This document shows positions 31,511 to 40,417 of a stretch of DNA of 64,000 bases, piece after piece (the first letter of the stretch is position 1; each line of letters starts with the position of its first letter). The notes under the pieces were generated by a model. The model was not told where the DNA came from. It did not search any database and was given only the letters and a program-made list of their open reading frames with translations. Source of the stretch: Flavobacteriaceae bacterium (lineage in GTDB: Bacteria; Bacteroidota; Bacteroidia; Flavobacteriales; Flavobacteriaceae); assembly GCA_029248405.1 (NCBI GenBank), contig JAQWJJ010000007.1, positions 62,001 to 126,000 on the forward strand. Direction: 5' to 3'. Position numbers and translations under genes: made by a program.

Positions 31511-34363
31511 TTATTTATTTAAATACATTTTTCTTCGTGAGTAGATTTCATAAAATTCATCATCCTGAAGACTGTCAATAAACAAAATACTTTCACCCGT
31601 GCTCTTCATTTCGGGCCCTAATTTCTTGTCTACATTCGGGAATTTATTGAAACTAAACACCGGTTGCTTAATGGCATATCCTTCTAACTGTGGATTAAAA
31701 TCAAAATCCTTAACACGATGTGTTCCCAGCATAAGTTTAGTGGCATAGTTCACGTAAGGCTCACCATAGGCTTTAGCAATAAAAGGCACCGTTCTCGAGG
31801 CTCTAGGGTTGGCTTCAATGATGTATACTTTGTCGTCTTTGACGGCAAATTGAATGTTGATCAGACCTACCGTGTTAAGCGCCTTGGCAATTTTAACCGT
31901 GTGGTCTTTAATTTGCTGCATCACCGCATCACTAAGGTCAAATGGTGGCAGTGTAGCATTTGAGTCCCCTGAATGTACGCCGCAAGGCTCGATATGCTCC
32001 ATAATGCCGATAATGTAAACATCTTCACCATCGCTAATGGCATCTGCCTCTGCCTCGATCGCACCATCTAAATAGTGGTCAAGAAGTAGTTTATTGTTCG
32101 GTATTTTACGCAATAAATCAACCACGTGCTCCTCAAGCTCGCGCTTATTGATCACAATCTTCATGCCCTGACCACCCAAAACATATGATGGACGGATCAA
32201 TAAGGGGAAGTCCAATTGATCGGCTAGTGCAAGCGCCTGATCTGTTGTTTCGGCAGTACCAAATTCTGGATAAGGGATGTCATTTTCTTTCAATAAATTA
32301 GAAAAACTGCCTCGATCTTCTGCCAAGTCTAAAGACTGGTAGCTGGTGCCCATGATCTTAATGCCGTAACGGTCTAATTTCTCGGCCAACTTCAATGCCG
32401 TCTGACCGCCAAGCTGCACAATGACCCCTTCAGGTTTTTCGTGGCGAATAATGTCGTAAATGTGTTCCCAGAAAACAGGCTCGAAATAAAGCTTGTCCGC
32501 CACATCGAAATCTGTAGACACTGTTTCAGGATTACAATTGATCATGATGGTTTCATAACCGCACTCAGCAGCAGCCAAAACACCATGGACACAACAATAG
32601 TCAAATTCAATACCTTGCCCAATACGGTTAGGCCCTGATCCCAAAACTATAATTTTCTTTTTGTCTGTAACAGCACTGTCATTCTCTACAAACCGCCTTC
32701 CATCTGTGGTCTGTATTTCATTCTCAAAAGTTGAGTAGTAATAAGGCGTTTCAGCACGAAACTCTGCGGCACAAGTATCTACCAACTTATATACCCGCTG
32801 GATATTCATCTCAATACGCTTGTTGTATACTTCGCTCTCCAAACATTTCAACATATGTGCAATCTGGCGATCGCCATATCCTTTTTGTTTGCCCTCGAGC
32901 AATAAAGCGCGCGGTATGGTCTCTAATGTATGAGTGGCAATTTCCTTTTCCAAAAGATATAGTTCCTCGTATTGCTTGAGGTACCACATGTCTATTTTGG
33001 TGATTTCATGGATACGACTCAAGGGCATCCCCATTTGAATCGCATCATAAATCACAAAAACACGGTCCCAACTGGCGTGGGTGAGTTTATCAATAATTTG
33101 GTCGTAATCTCTATAACTCTTGCCGTCTGCTCCTAATCCATTGCGCTTGATCTCTAAGGATTGTGTGGCTTTGTGCAACGCCTCTTGAAAACAGCGTCCA
33201 ATACCCATTACCTCACCTACTGCCTTCATTTGAAGTCCTAGCGTACGGTCAGCACCCTCAAATTTGTCAAAATTCCATCGCGGGATTTTAACAATCACAT
33301 AGTCAAGTGTGGGTTCAAATAATGCAGAAGTACTCTTGGTAATTTGGTTGTCGAGTTCGTCTAAATGATAACCGATGGCCAATTTAGAAGCGATTTTGGC
33401 GATAGGATAACCTGTCGCTTTTGAGGCCAAAGCTGATGAACGCGATACTCTTGGATTGATTTCTATGGCAATGATGTCCTCATTTTTGTCAGGACTCACG
33501 GCGAATTGTACATTACAACCTCCGGCAAAATCACCAATACTGCGCATCATTTTGATGGCCATGTCTCTCATGCGTTGGAATGTGGTGTCACTCAAAGTCA
33601 TGGCTGGCGCTACAGTAATAGAATCTCCTGTGTGGATGCCCATAGGATCCATATTTTCTATGGTACAGATGATCACCACATTGTCATTACTATCCCGCAA
33701 TAATTCGAGCTCATATTCCTTCCACCCCATCATTGCTTTATCAATCATCACCTCGTGAATAGGAGACACCTCTAAACCACGTTTGAGCAATTCATCAAAA
33801 TCTTTAGGGTCATAGACGATCGACGCGCCAGCACCACCAAGGGTGAAAGAGGAACGAATGACTAATGGAAATCCAAATTTCTGAGCAATCTCTTTTCCTT
33901 TCAGGTAAGAATTTGCGGTTAACTGAGGGGCCATCGGCACCCCAATTTTTTCCATTAACTTCCGGAACTGTTCACGGTCTTCTGTGATGTTGATGGCATC
34001 AATGTCGACACCAATAAGTTCCACACCATGGTCCTTCCAGATCCCCTTCTCATCTGCTTCGATGCAGAGATTAAGTGCGGTTTGCCCTCCCATGGTTGGC
34101 AGAACAGCGTCAATTTGCGGATGTTCCTTTAGAATTTTGACCAATGACTTTGTGGTCAATGGCAATAGATATACATGATCTGCCATGACAGGATCTGTCA
34201 TGATCGTTGCCGGGTTTGAATTGATCAGAATGGTTTCGATTCCGTCTTCTCTAAGGGAACGCAAAGATTGAGAACCTGCATAATCAAATTCACAGGCCTG
34301 ACCGATTACAATCGGTCCGGAACCAATAATGAGGATGGATTTTAGATGAGTGTTTTTGGGCAT
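31511..34363 (-). CDS. carB: Carbamoyl-phosphate synthase large subunit, short form
   Basis: A 950-residue CarB with two tandem ATP-grasp synthetase halves: GSGPIVIGQACEFDYAGSQ opens the first and GSGPNRIGQGIEFDYCCVHG the second, each followed by a metal/ATP site (EINPRVSRSSALASKATGYPIA; EANPRASRTVPFIAKAYG). It makes carbamoyl phosphate for pyrimidine and arginine synthesis with CarA. It stops after SILFIDSLQDDEFYEIYSRR, where the E. coli enzyme (1073 residues) continues into the C-terminal allosteric MGS domain; that domain is absent. carA is not adjacent. rpmH lies upstream behind a terminator. Confidence 0.96.
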   Translation of the reverse strand: MPKNTHLKSILIIGSGPIVIGQACEFDYAGSQSLRSLREDGIETILINSNPATIMTDPVMADHVYLLPLTTKSLVKILKEHPQIDAVLPTMGGQTALNLCIEADEKGIWKDHGVELIGVDIDAINITEDREQFRKLMEKIGVPMAPQLTANSYLKGKEIAQKFGFPLVIRSSFTLGGAGASIVYDPKDFDELLKRGLEVSPIHEVMIDKAMMGWKEYELELLRDSNDNVVIICTIENMDPMGIHTGDSITVAPAMTLSDTTFQRMRDMAIKMMRSIGDFAGGCNVQFAVSPDKNEDIIAIEINPRVSRSSALASKATGYPIAKIASKLAIGYHLDELDNQITKSTSALFEPTLDYVIVKIPRWNFDKFEGADRTLGLQMKAVGEVMGIGRCFQEALHKATQSLEIKRNGLGADGKSYRDYDQIIDKLTHASWDRVFVIYDAIQMGMPLSRIHEITKIDMWYLKQYEELYLLEKEIATHTLETIPRALLLEGKQKGYGDRQIAHMLKCLESEVYNKRIEMNIQRVYKLVDTCAAEFRAETPYYYSTFENEIQTTDGRRFVENDSAVTDKKKIIVLGSGPNRIGQGIEFDYCCVHGVLAAAECGYETIMINCNPETVSTDFDVADKLYFEPVFWEHIYDIIRHEKPEGVIVQLGGQTALKLAEKLDRYGIKIMGTSYQSLDLAEDRGSFSNLLKENDIPYPEFGTAETTDQALALADQLDFPLLIRPSYVLGGQGMKIVINKRELEEHVVDLLRKIPNNKLLLDHYLDGAIEAEADAISDGEDVYIIGIMEHIEPCGVHSGDSNATLPPFDLSDAVMQQIKDHTVKIAKALNTVGLINIQFAVKDDKVYIIEANPRASRTVPFIAKAYGEPYVNYATKLMLGTHRVKDFDFNPQLEGYAIKQPVFSFNKFPNVDKKLGPEMKSTGESILFIDSLQDDEFYEIYSRRKMYLNK

Positions 34364-34410
34364 TTTTGAACTTCTTTAATCTGTTGCTAAAATTACGACT
34401 TGATGGGGTA

Positions 34411-34448
34411 TAAAAAAAAGGTGTTGCTTTAAAACAACACCTTTTTTA
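34411..34448 (-). terminator. Rho-independent terminator of rpmH
   Basis: AGGTGTTG and CAACACCT form a strong stem around CTTTAAAA, with A/T runs on both sides (eight A on the left, six T on the right). On the minus strand it ends the rpmH transcript 18 bases after the stop and insulates carB; it could also stop plus-strand transcripts. Confidence 0.85.
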
Positions 34449-34465
34449 TTTATGATTTATCAACA

Positions 34466-34624
34466 TTACTTCTTGTGACGAGTTTCTGAAGATACTGATA
34501 ATTTCTTTCTTCCTTTTGCTCTACGAGCAGCCAATACTTTACGGCCATTGACCGACGCCATACGCTCTCTGAAACCATGCTTGTTTCTACGTTTTCTTTT
34601 AGATGGCTGAAATGTTCTTTTCAT
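34466..34624 (-). CDS. rpmH: 50S ribosomal protein L34
   Basis: A 52-residue, strongly basic protein too short for many gene finders. The sequence starts [20 protein letters not shown] and continues [21 protein letters not shown], the invariant L34 pattern. It sits in the large ribosomal subunit near the 5' end of 23S rRNA. A textbook promoter lies 65 bases upstream and a strong terminator downstream, so it is monocistronic here. The neighbouring dnaA/rnpA context known from other phyla is not present. Confidence 0.98.
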   Translation of the reverse strand: MKRTFQPSKRKRRNKHGFRERMASVNGRKVLAARRAKGRKKLSVSSETRHKK

Positions 34625-34689
34625 TATACTCGTGTATTAAATCTTCTGATCAATCCCTTCTATGACGAAGGCTTTCTTAAAGTCGGGTG

Positions 34690-34719
34690 CAAATATACAA
34701 TCATTTTTAACTTAGCCAA
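34690..34719 (-). promoter_or_regulatory. rpmH promoter (TTG-N19-TATATTTG)
   Basis: On the minus strand TTG (34717-34719) and TATATTTG (34690-34697) are separated by exactly 19 bases. Predicted leader of about 60 bases to the rpmH ATG. Confidence 0.8.
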
Positions 34720-34787
34720 AACCAATTGCTAAAATATTTTAGACTTATTACCCCTCAAAATAAGCACCTGAAATGCGCAATAATTAT

Positions 34788-34795
34788 TAACTTTG
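34788..34795 (+). promoter_or_regulatory. -7 promoter box for the 34852 gene
   Basis: TAACTTTG matches TAnnTTTG, 56 bases before the ATG at 34852. Confidence 0.5.
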
Positions 34796-34851
34796 CGGTC
34801 TAATAGACCCGCCAAAAATCACACCAGCTAACGGGCTTATATCAATGAATT

Positions 34852-35418
34852 ATGTTTCATAAAAACTTCAAACTCGCTATAACTATTTTAATTATAGCTG
34901 TTTCTATTTGGGAATTTACTCAGGGACATATCGGCAACGGCATCATGTACCTTCTTTTGAGCAGTGTATTTGTCTTTCTTTATTTCAAAAATGAATTCAT
35001 TCTTTTGGCATTTTTAAAATTGAGAAAGCAAGATTTTGTTGGCGCAAAAGCATGGCTAGACTACATCAAGAATCCTGAAGGCGCTCTGGTCACTAAGCAA
35101 CAAGGTTACTATTATTACCTCAATGGTTTGATGATATCACAAACCAATATGAATGAAGCGGAAAAATACTTTAGAAAAGCAGAAAAACTAGGGCTAAGCA
35201 TGTCTGCAGATATGGCCATGGTCAAACTCAACCTCGCGGGAATTGCCATGTCTAAGCAACGTAAGCGTGAAGCTGAAAGTTTACTGGCCGAAGCGAAAAA
35301 GTTGGACAAGCATCAAATGATGACGGATCAAATCAAAATGATGCAGCAACAAATGAAAAAGGCAGGTGGGCCCCGACAACAATTCTCACGAGGTGGTCGA
35401 GGCGGTCGAGGGCGCTAA
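34852..35418 (+). CDS. Membrane protein with TPR-like helices and an RGG tail
   Basis: A 188-residue protein. Two membrane segments occupy residues ~9-25 (LAITILIIAVSIWEF) and ~33-58 (MYLLLSSVFVFLYFKNEFILLAF). The rest is helical, with a TPR-like rhythm (YYYLNGLMISQTNMNEAEKYFRKAEKLGL, VKLNLAGIAMSKQRKREAESLLAEAKKLD), then a Gln/Met-rich stretch (MMQQQMKKAGG) and a C-terminal RGG-type tail (FSRGGRGGRGR). TPR units suggest protein contacts and the tail suggests nucleic-acid or anionic-surface binding; both are inference. Function unknown. Confidence 0.72.
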   Translation: MFHKNFKLAITILIIAVSIWEFTQGHIGNGIMYLLLSSVFVFLYFKNEFILLAFLKLRKQDFVGAKAWLDYIKNPEGALVTKQQGYYYYLNGLMISQTNMNEAEKYFRKAEKLGLSMSADMAMVKLNLAGIAMSKQRKREAESLLAEAKKLDKHQMMTDQIKMMQQQMKKAGGPRQQFSRGGRGGRGR

Positions 35419-35497
35419 GAAAGCCCTTTTCATGATCAACTATCTGATTATATTTAACTATCTTAGAGTTCCTTAAATAGTTCATTAAAGGAGGTTT

Positions 35498-36199
35498 ATG
35501 ATATCAACAAGGATTTTTAAGACCACCATTTTAGCCCTTTTCTTTCTTTCGGGCACTGATCACCTTATGGGACAAATTGAACAACACAAGACCTATTTCT
35601 CTGAGGTCATTGGGCAAAACATTCGCAAATACCGTTACGAATCACGTCGCGCCATTAAAGATCGTGATGACGAGCGCTTGCAGTTTTTATTTGACTCTTT
35701 GGTCGACCATGTTGTTACGGACAGTTATTTGGACAATTTTAAAGTCCGAAAGTTTAGTGGTCGACGCATAGCGCTCGATCGTTTCGAAAAGCCTATGTAT
35801 CTGATCACTTATGCCGATTGGTGCACTCCTGGAGTTGGTGAGCTTCCAGCACTGAACGACATCGTTGATAAAAATCACTCCGAAATAGATTTTGTGATTT
35901 TATTTTGGGGTCCTAGACGCGCTGTGCGCAAAATAAAGCAACGCCTCCACCGCAAAATAACGGTTCTTTTTGTCAACGAAAAAGAAAATGACCATAGCTT
36001 CATTATCCGTCGAATGAAACACAGCCTGGGGTTTCCAACAACTTTTTTATTGTCTGATGATCAGCGCATTATTGACGTATCTCGAATGCTTTCTCATCAT
36101 TACGATTTGGATTACTCTGCCTCTTATAACAAACATTTTCAGCAATTCACCCAAAGGGTGTCTCACTTAAAAACTCAGGCCGCACTTAGCCTCAATTAG
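35498..36199 (+). CDS. Secreted thioredoxin-like protein with a single active-site cysteine
   Basis: A 233-residue protein with a signal peptide (residues 1-25, ILALFFLSGTDHLMGQ). Residues ~85-215 have the thioredoxin/TlpA layout: PMYLITYADWCTPGVGELPALNDIVD (strand, active site, helix), IDFVILFWG, ITVLFVNEKEND, LGFPTTFLLSDDQRIID with the cis-proline in FPTT. The active site is W-C-T-P-G: Cys109 is kept, but the expected second cysteine (residue 112) is Gly, so it cannot cycle as a normal dithiol oxidoreductase. The N-terminal ~60 mature residues are helical and charged. No close functional partner nearby. Confidence 0.75.
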   Translation: MISTRIFKTTILALFFLSGTDHLMGQIEQHKTYFSEVIGQNIRKYRYESRRAIKDRDDERLQFLFDSLVDHVVTDSYLDNFKVRKFSGRRIALDRFEKPMYLITYADWCTPGVGELPALNDIVDKNHSEIDFVILFWGPRRAVRKIKQRLHRKITVLFVNEKENDHSFIIRRMKHSLGFPTTFLLSDDQRIIDVSRMLSHHYDLDYSASYNKHFQQFTQRVSHLKTQAALSLN

Positions 36200-36226
36200 T
36201 CGTATTAGAAAAATCATGTCAAAAGG

Positions 36227-37171
36227 TCACGGAGACGACCGATCGTAGTAGCCAGGTTCCGGGATGTCTATATAATAGACTTTTCGTGATGCATTATTCA
36301 AATGACTTTGACGCAACCAAGGGTTGTGAATTTTTAGAATTTTATAATTGATGCCCTGCTCCTGCGCAAATTGCACAAAATCAGTCACCGCAGTATCTAT
36401 TCTTATCCGGGTGACCGGTATGGCTTGGTAGAGGTGTTCTTGATCAAATCGAAATCCATACGACTTGGCATTTTCTAAAAGTTCTTTTAGCGCTAAAATT
36501 CGGAACACATATCGGCTCGTTTCCTCATTGAGCAATAGGTCATAATACGAGGAGACTCGCTGCCGCGTCAGCTGAGATTTGATTCCTGTTCTTCCTGCGT
36601 TATAGGCCGCTGCCGCAAGTGTCCAATTGCCGAATAACTCCTTGGCATCCTTCAGGTAGGCCGCCGCAACCTTTGTGGCCTTGATTAAATTTAAGCGCTC
36701 ATCCACATTACTGTTGACTTCTAGACCATATTCTTTGGCTGTTGTCTTCATGAACTGCCAAAAACCAGCTGCTCCTGATGGAGAAGTGACGTTTTGCAAA
36801 CCACTTTCAATAATCGCTAAATATTTAAAATCCAGAGGCACCCCCTCTTGACGCAGTATTGAATCAATCAATGGTCCATACTTATGAGCCCGTTTGATGA
36901 TCAGTAGTGCGTTGGATTGCCAATAGGTGTTGACCAATAGCTCGCGGTCTAAACGCTCTCGGATGTCCGGTTGGTCCAAGGGCACTTGTTCTCCTGCGAA
37001 AGTCATGGTCCCTGGTACTGGCAAGGCGTGAATTTGATAATTTTCAGGGACAGGGTCGCTCATGGATAGCCATGATTGACCTACAGCTACAGCTTTTTGC
37101 TGTCCAAAACTAATCTGACCATAGAACAGGCCAAGCACGGTAATAAAAGATATTTTGAAATTTAAATACAT
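36227..37171 (-). CDS. Lytic transglycosylase, SLT domain
   Basis: A 314-residue exported enzyme that cleaves peptidoglycan between MurNAc and GlcNAc. Signal peptide to ~residue 24. The SLT domain spans ~100-230: VPLDFKYLAIIESGLQNVTSPSGAAGFWQFMKTTAKEYGL (catalytic Glu122), LNLIKATKVAAAYLKDA, WTLAAAAYNAGRTGI. It resembles the MltD type, but no LysM repeat is seen in the C-terminal ~80 residues. Convergent with the thioredoxin-like gene. Confidence 0.92.
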   Translation of the reverse strand: MYLNFKISFITVLGLFYGQISFGQQKAVAVGQSWLSMSDPVPENYQIHALPVPGTMTFAGEQVPLDQPDIRERLDRELLVNTYWQSNALLIIKRAHKYGPLIDSILRQEGVPLDFKYLAIIESGLQNVTSPSGAAGFWQFMKTTAKEYGLEVNSNVDERLNLIKATKVAAAYLKDAKELFGNWTLAAAAYNAGRTGIKSQLTRQRVSSYYDLLLNEETSRYVFRILALKELLENAKSYGFRFDQEHLYQAIPVTRIRIDTAVTDFVQFAQEQGINYKILKIHNPWLRQSHLNNASRKVYYIDIPEPGYYDRSSP

Positions 37172-37208
37172 GAAATTTATTTACCACATAAAGGTAAAAA
37201 TTCAAGTA

Positions 37209-37886
37209 TTATTCTGACGACTTGACCAAAATTGTTGCTAACAATTTTGAGATTTTTCGGGCATGGGTAATGATCATCACATGACTACCCCCTTTAATAA
37301 TATGGGCATTGCTGATGTTCCTTAGCGGAAACATCTCATCGCGGTCCCCATGGATATGGATCGGTGGCGAAGAATTACCTGCCTCGTCCCAGAGCAGTAT
37401 TTGATGTACTGACCAACGCAAATAATGCTCTGACCGCATTGGCAAATAGTGGTCATACTGACGCAGGCGCCGTTCAATGCTTGATGGCAATATTTTATAA
37501 GGGCGATAATTGATATAACGCATCATGAAAAAAGGCAAGAGCCTGTATAGCTTGAGATGAAAACCAAGACGCATCCAAGCGGGCTTTTCGGCTGCTGACT
37601 TAATGCTAGAAATCACTACAGTCGCGACAGGATCAAATTTCAGAGACAGCTCTTGAGCAATGATTCCACCGAAAGACACTCCGACTAAGGCAAAGGGCTG
37701 TGAGCGGTCTATCCCTTCACTCATGCGGCCGACATAATGATCTAAGGTTTCTTTATTTTGGGGTTCTAACCAAGGCAAAACAATCGGAACAAAAATTTGT
37801 TCATCCCAATCCAATGAAGCAAAGCTTGCGGCATCTGCCGACATTCCGGGAATCAAGTAGACATTGAGCGATGGGGCGACAACCAT
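37209..37886 (-). CDS. Alpha/beta hydrolase
   Basis: A 225-residue alpha/beta-hydrolase without signal peptide. The oxyanion/N-terminal segment is VYLIPGMSADAASFASLDW, the nucleophile elbow is FALVGVSFGGIIAQEL (GxSxG with Ser), the acid is probably Asp in HIHGDRDEMFP, and the histidine is in KGGSHVMII. Substrate unknown; no lid insertion of lipases is recognised beyond the helical ~100-150 region. It is 37 bases upstream of the transglycosylase gene on the same strand and may be co-transcribed. Confidence 0.85.
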   Translation of the reverse strand: MVVAPSLNVYLIPGMSADAASFASLDWDEQIFVPIVLPWLEPQNKETLDHYVGRMSEGIDRSQPFALVGVSFGGIIAQELSLKFDPVATVVISSIKSAAEKPAWMRLGFHLKLYRLLPFFMMRYINYRPYKILPSSIERRLRQYDHYLPMRSEHYLRWSVHQILLWDEAGNSSPPIHIHGDRDEMFPLRNISNAHIIKGGSHVMIITHARKISKLLATILVKSSE

Positions 37887-37929
37887 AAGAAAGGTGATTC
37901 TGTTTCTCTTAAATATCAGGCAATATCAT

Positions 37930-37937
37930 TACCTTTA
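37930..37937 (+). promoter_or_regulatory. -7 promoter-like box for the pirin gene
   Basis: TACCTTTA (one mismatch to TAnnTTTG), 47 bases before the pirin ATG at 37985. Confidence 0.35.
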
Positions 37938-37984
37938 CAGAACACGCTGATTAAACTGTTATTTTATTACAATCGGTTAAAGCT

Positions 37985-38698
37985 ATGAAAAAGATTTTAC
38001 ATCCTGCTCGCTCCAGAGGTCATGCTAATTATGGTTGGCTTGAAGCCAATTATTCATTCAGCTTCGCCAATTACTTTGACCCAAGTCGGCTGCAATTTGG
38101 TCAGCTAAGAGTGCTTAACGACGATAAAATAGCCCCTGGGATGGGTTTTGGCAAGCACCCACATCAAAATATGGAAATTGTGACCATACCGCTTAGTGGA
38201 GCACTACAACATGAAGATTCCCTGGGCCATAGCGGTGTCGTGAGAGCTGGAGAAATACAGGTCATGAGTGCAGGACATGGTGTGGAACATAGTGAATTCA
38301 ACGCCTCTAAAGAAGACGCTTTAACGCTATTTCAGATCTGGATTTTTTCGGATACCCAAAATGCAGCACCACGCTACGATCAGAAAAACATTCTTCCACT
38401 GCTCAAACCCAATACTATGACACCGGTTGTTGTACCGCAGGATGCAGCAAAAGACGGTGCGCTTTGGATCCATCAGAATGCCTATTTCTACCTTGGTGAA
38501 TTTGAACAAACCACTAATATTACCTTGTATTTGCATGGTCCAAATCAAGGACTCTATTTCATGGTTATAGAAGGAGCCATTTCCGTAGACGACACTAACC
38601 TAGGTCCACGCGACGCCATGGGCATACACAGCACCGAAACTGTTGATTTCCAAGCGAGCCCTCAAACTAAACTATTGGCTATTGAAATACCGATGTAA
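37985..38698 (+). CDS. Pirin family bicupin protein
   Basis: A 237-residue pirin. The N-terminal cupin carries the metal motif FGKHPHQNMEIVTIPLSGALQHEDSLGH and SAGHGVEHSEFNA with His/Glu ligands; FDPSRLQFGQLRVLNDD is the family's entry block. Bacterial pirins include quercetinases and proteins that affect central metabolism or redox state; which applies here is unknown. Followed after 21 bases by a small GNAT-like gene, so probably bicistronic. Confidence 0.92.
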   Translation: MKKILHPARSRGHANYGWLEANYSFSFANYFDPSRLQFGQLRVLNDDKIAPGMGFGKHPHQNMEIVTIPLSGALQHEDSLGHSGVVRAGEIQVMSAGHGVEHSEFNASKEDALTLFQIWIFSDTQNAAPRYDQKNILPLLKPNTMTPVVVPQDAAKDGALWIHQNAYFYLGEFEQTTNITLYLHGPNQGLYFMVIEGAISVDDTNLGPRDAMGIHSTETVDFQASPQTKLLAIEIPM

Positions 38699-38719
38699 CC
38701 TAACTAAAATAAATCATAT

Positions 38720-39019
38720 ATGATTGATGACGTTGAAATAGTAGATAATGAGTTTCTCAGACAATTTGAGTTAGAGATCGGGGACAATATGGCCAGAATC
38801 GAATATGCATTGCAAGAGCGCAAAATCTTCTTGACAAAGTTCGAAATGCCACAAGTGCTTATCGATCAGGGATTTAAAGAAATATTTATCAAGGCTGTTT
38901 TTGAAAATGTTCGAGAACGCGGCATATCCCTAGTCCCCACAAGTTCAGAAATCGCGCTTTATTTCAAACGCAATCGCTCGAAATACAGATCACTTCTGCC
39001 GATTGGTATGAATATTTAA
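38720..39019 (+). CDS. Small GNAT-like N-acetyltransferase
   Basis: A 99-residue protein resembling the small YjdJ-type GNAT family. Seen: NEFLRQFELEIGDNMARIEYALQERKIFLTKFEMPQVLIDQGFKEIFIKAVFENVRERGISLVPTSSEIALYFKRN, where the EIFIKAVFENVRERGISLVPTSS block matches the family's C-terminal half. It lacks part of a full GNAT fold. Likely co-transcribed with pirin. The last 4 bases overlap the end of mtaB on the other strand. Target unknown. Confidence 0.75.
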   Translation: MIDDVEIVDNEFLRQFELEIGDNMARIEYALQERKIFLTKFEMPQVLIDQGFKEIFIKAVFENVRERGISLVPTSSEIALYFKRNRSKYRSLLPIGMNI

Positions 39020-40365
39020 GCGGTCTGCGCTGCACCCACAAATGCAAACCGCACTAGACCATCGTCATCAATATGATCGAGTTTGACCCGATGGACCGTA
39101 TTGACCAAATCTGGATTCCAAGGCGTTTTGACTTTAACGTAGTTTTGAGTAAATCCATGGACATAACCCAATTTGTTTTCCCCTTCAAACAGGACTTCAA
39201 AATCCTTTCCCAGTTGCGCTTCATAAAATGCACGTCGTTTTTTAACAGACAAGCCACGAAGCATTTTACTCCTTTTTTTGCGTACTTTTTGCGCCACTAC
39301 TCCTGACATCTGAGCCGCCTCGGTATTGTCTCGCTCAGAATAAGTAAAAACATGCAAATAACTGATGTCCAAAGCACTTAAATAATTATAAGTCTCTAAG
39401 AAAAGTGCGTCGGTCTCTCCAGGAAAACCAACAATCACATCAACACCAATACAGGCGTGTGGCAATTTCTCTCGGATCAATTCAATACGTTGAGTATATA
39501 AGTCTCTGTTGTAACGACGTTTCATTAATTTTAGAAGGGCATCGCTGCCGCTCTGCAGGGGAATATGAAAGTGGGGCACAAACTTATCGGCCTGAGCAAT
39601 GAAATCAATCACTTCAGGCTTGAGCAAGTTGGGCTCGATAGACGAAATTCTGACGCGCTCTACTCCAGATACGCGATCTAAGGCTTCAATAAGATCAAAA
39701 AATGTGTGTTCATGACGCTTATTGCCAAACTCGCCTTTGCCATAATCTCCAATATTAACACCGGTCAAAACAATTTCTTTGATGCCCCGTTGGACTATTT
39801 CTTTTGCATTAAGGCAAACCTGTTCCAAAGTATCAGACCTCGAAATACCCCGCGCCAAAGGAATCGTGCAATAAGTGCACTTGTAATCACAGCCGTCTTG
39901 AACCTTCAAAAATGCTCTTGTGCGGTCGCCAATAGAATATGAACCCACATAAAAATCGGCTTCCTCTATAGCACAACTATGGACAATTGCCTGCTGATCA
40001 TTAGCCTGATGTTGCGCCAGTAATTCATTAATATAGGCCGTAACTTTAAACTTTTCTGTCGCGCCAAGAACCATGTCAACCCCTTCAACAGCTGCCAGTT
40101 CATGAGGTTTGAGCTGAGCATAGCAACCGATCGCAATGATGAATGCGTCTGCATTAAGTTTTTGGGCCTGACGCACAATACTTTTGAACCTCTGATCAGC
40201 ATTGTCTGTAACGCTGCATGTATTGATGACATAAATCTCGGCTTTTTTGTCAAAGTCTACGCGTTCATAACCGTCCTCTTCAAAGCTTCGTGCAATCGTT
40301 GAGGTTTCGCTAAAATTAAGCTTACAGCCTAAGGTATAAAATGCAACTTTTTTTGTTGGGTTCAT
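39016..40365 (-). CDS. mtaB: tRNA t6A37 methylthiotransferase MtaB
   Basis: A 449-residue radical-SAM methylthiotransferase that turns t6A37 into ms2t6A37 in ANN-decoding tRNAs. The N-terminal cluster-binding cysteines are Cys14 (TLGCKLNFSETS), Cys50 (VINTCSVTDNAD) and Cys81 (AIGCYAQ). The radical-SAM triad is Cys159, Cys163, Cys166 in DGCDYKCTYCTIPLARG. HIPLQSGSDALLKLMKRRYNRD is the family hallmark, and a TRAM-like C-terminus follows. The GCK motif after TL marks it as MtaB rather than MiaB. A TATTTTTG box lies at 40391-40398. Confidence 0.95.
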   Translation of the reverse strand: MNPTKKVAFYTLGCKLNFSETSTIARSFEEDGYERVDFDKKAEIYVINTCSVTDNADQRFKSIVRQAQKLNADAFIIAIGCYAQLKPHELAAVEGVDMVLGATEKFKVTAYINELLAQHQANDQQAIVHSCAIEEADFYVGSYSIGDRTRAFLKVQDGCDYKCTYCTIPLARGISRSDTLEQVCLNAKEIVQRGIKEIVLTGVNIGDYGKGEFGNKRHEHTFFDLIEALDRVSGVERVRISSIEPNLLKPEVIDFIAQADKFVPHFHIPLQSGSDALLKLMKRRYNRDLYTQRIELIREKLPHACIGVDVIVGFPGETDALFLETYNYLSALDISYLHVFTYSERDNTEAAQMSGVVAQKVRKKRSKMLRGLSVKKRRAFYEAQLGKDFEVLFEGENKLGYVHGFTQNYVKVKTPWNPDLVNTVHRVKLDHIDDDGLVRFAFVGAAQTA

Positions 40366-40390
40366 TCTTGTATTTTAGCCAAGAGGAAGG

Positions 40391-40398
40391 CAAAAATA
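40391..40398 (-). promoter_or_regulatory. -7 promoter box for mtaB
   Basis: TATTTTTG on the minus strand, 25 bases before the mtaB ATG at 40365; no -33 TTG seen. Confidence 0.45.
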
Positions 40399-40417
40399 CA
40401 ACTTAATTTCGATTCTA

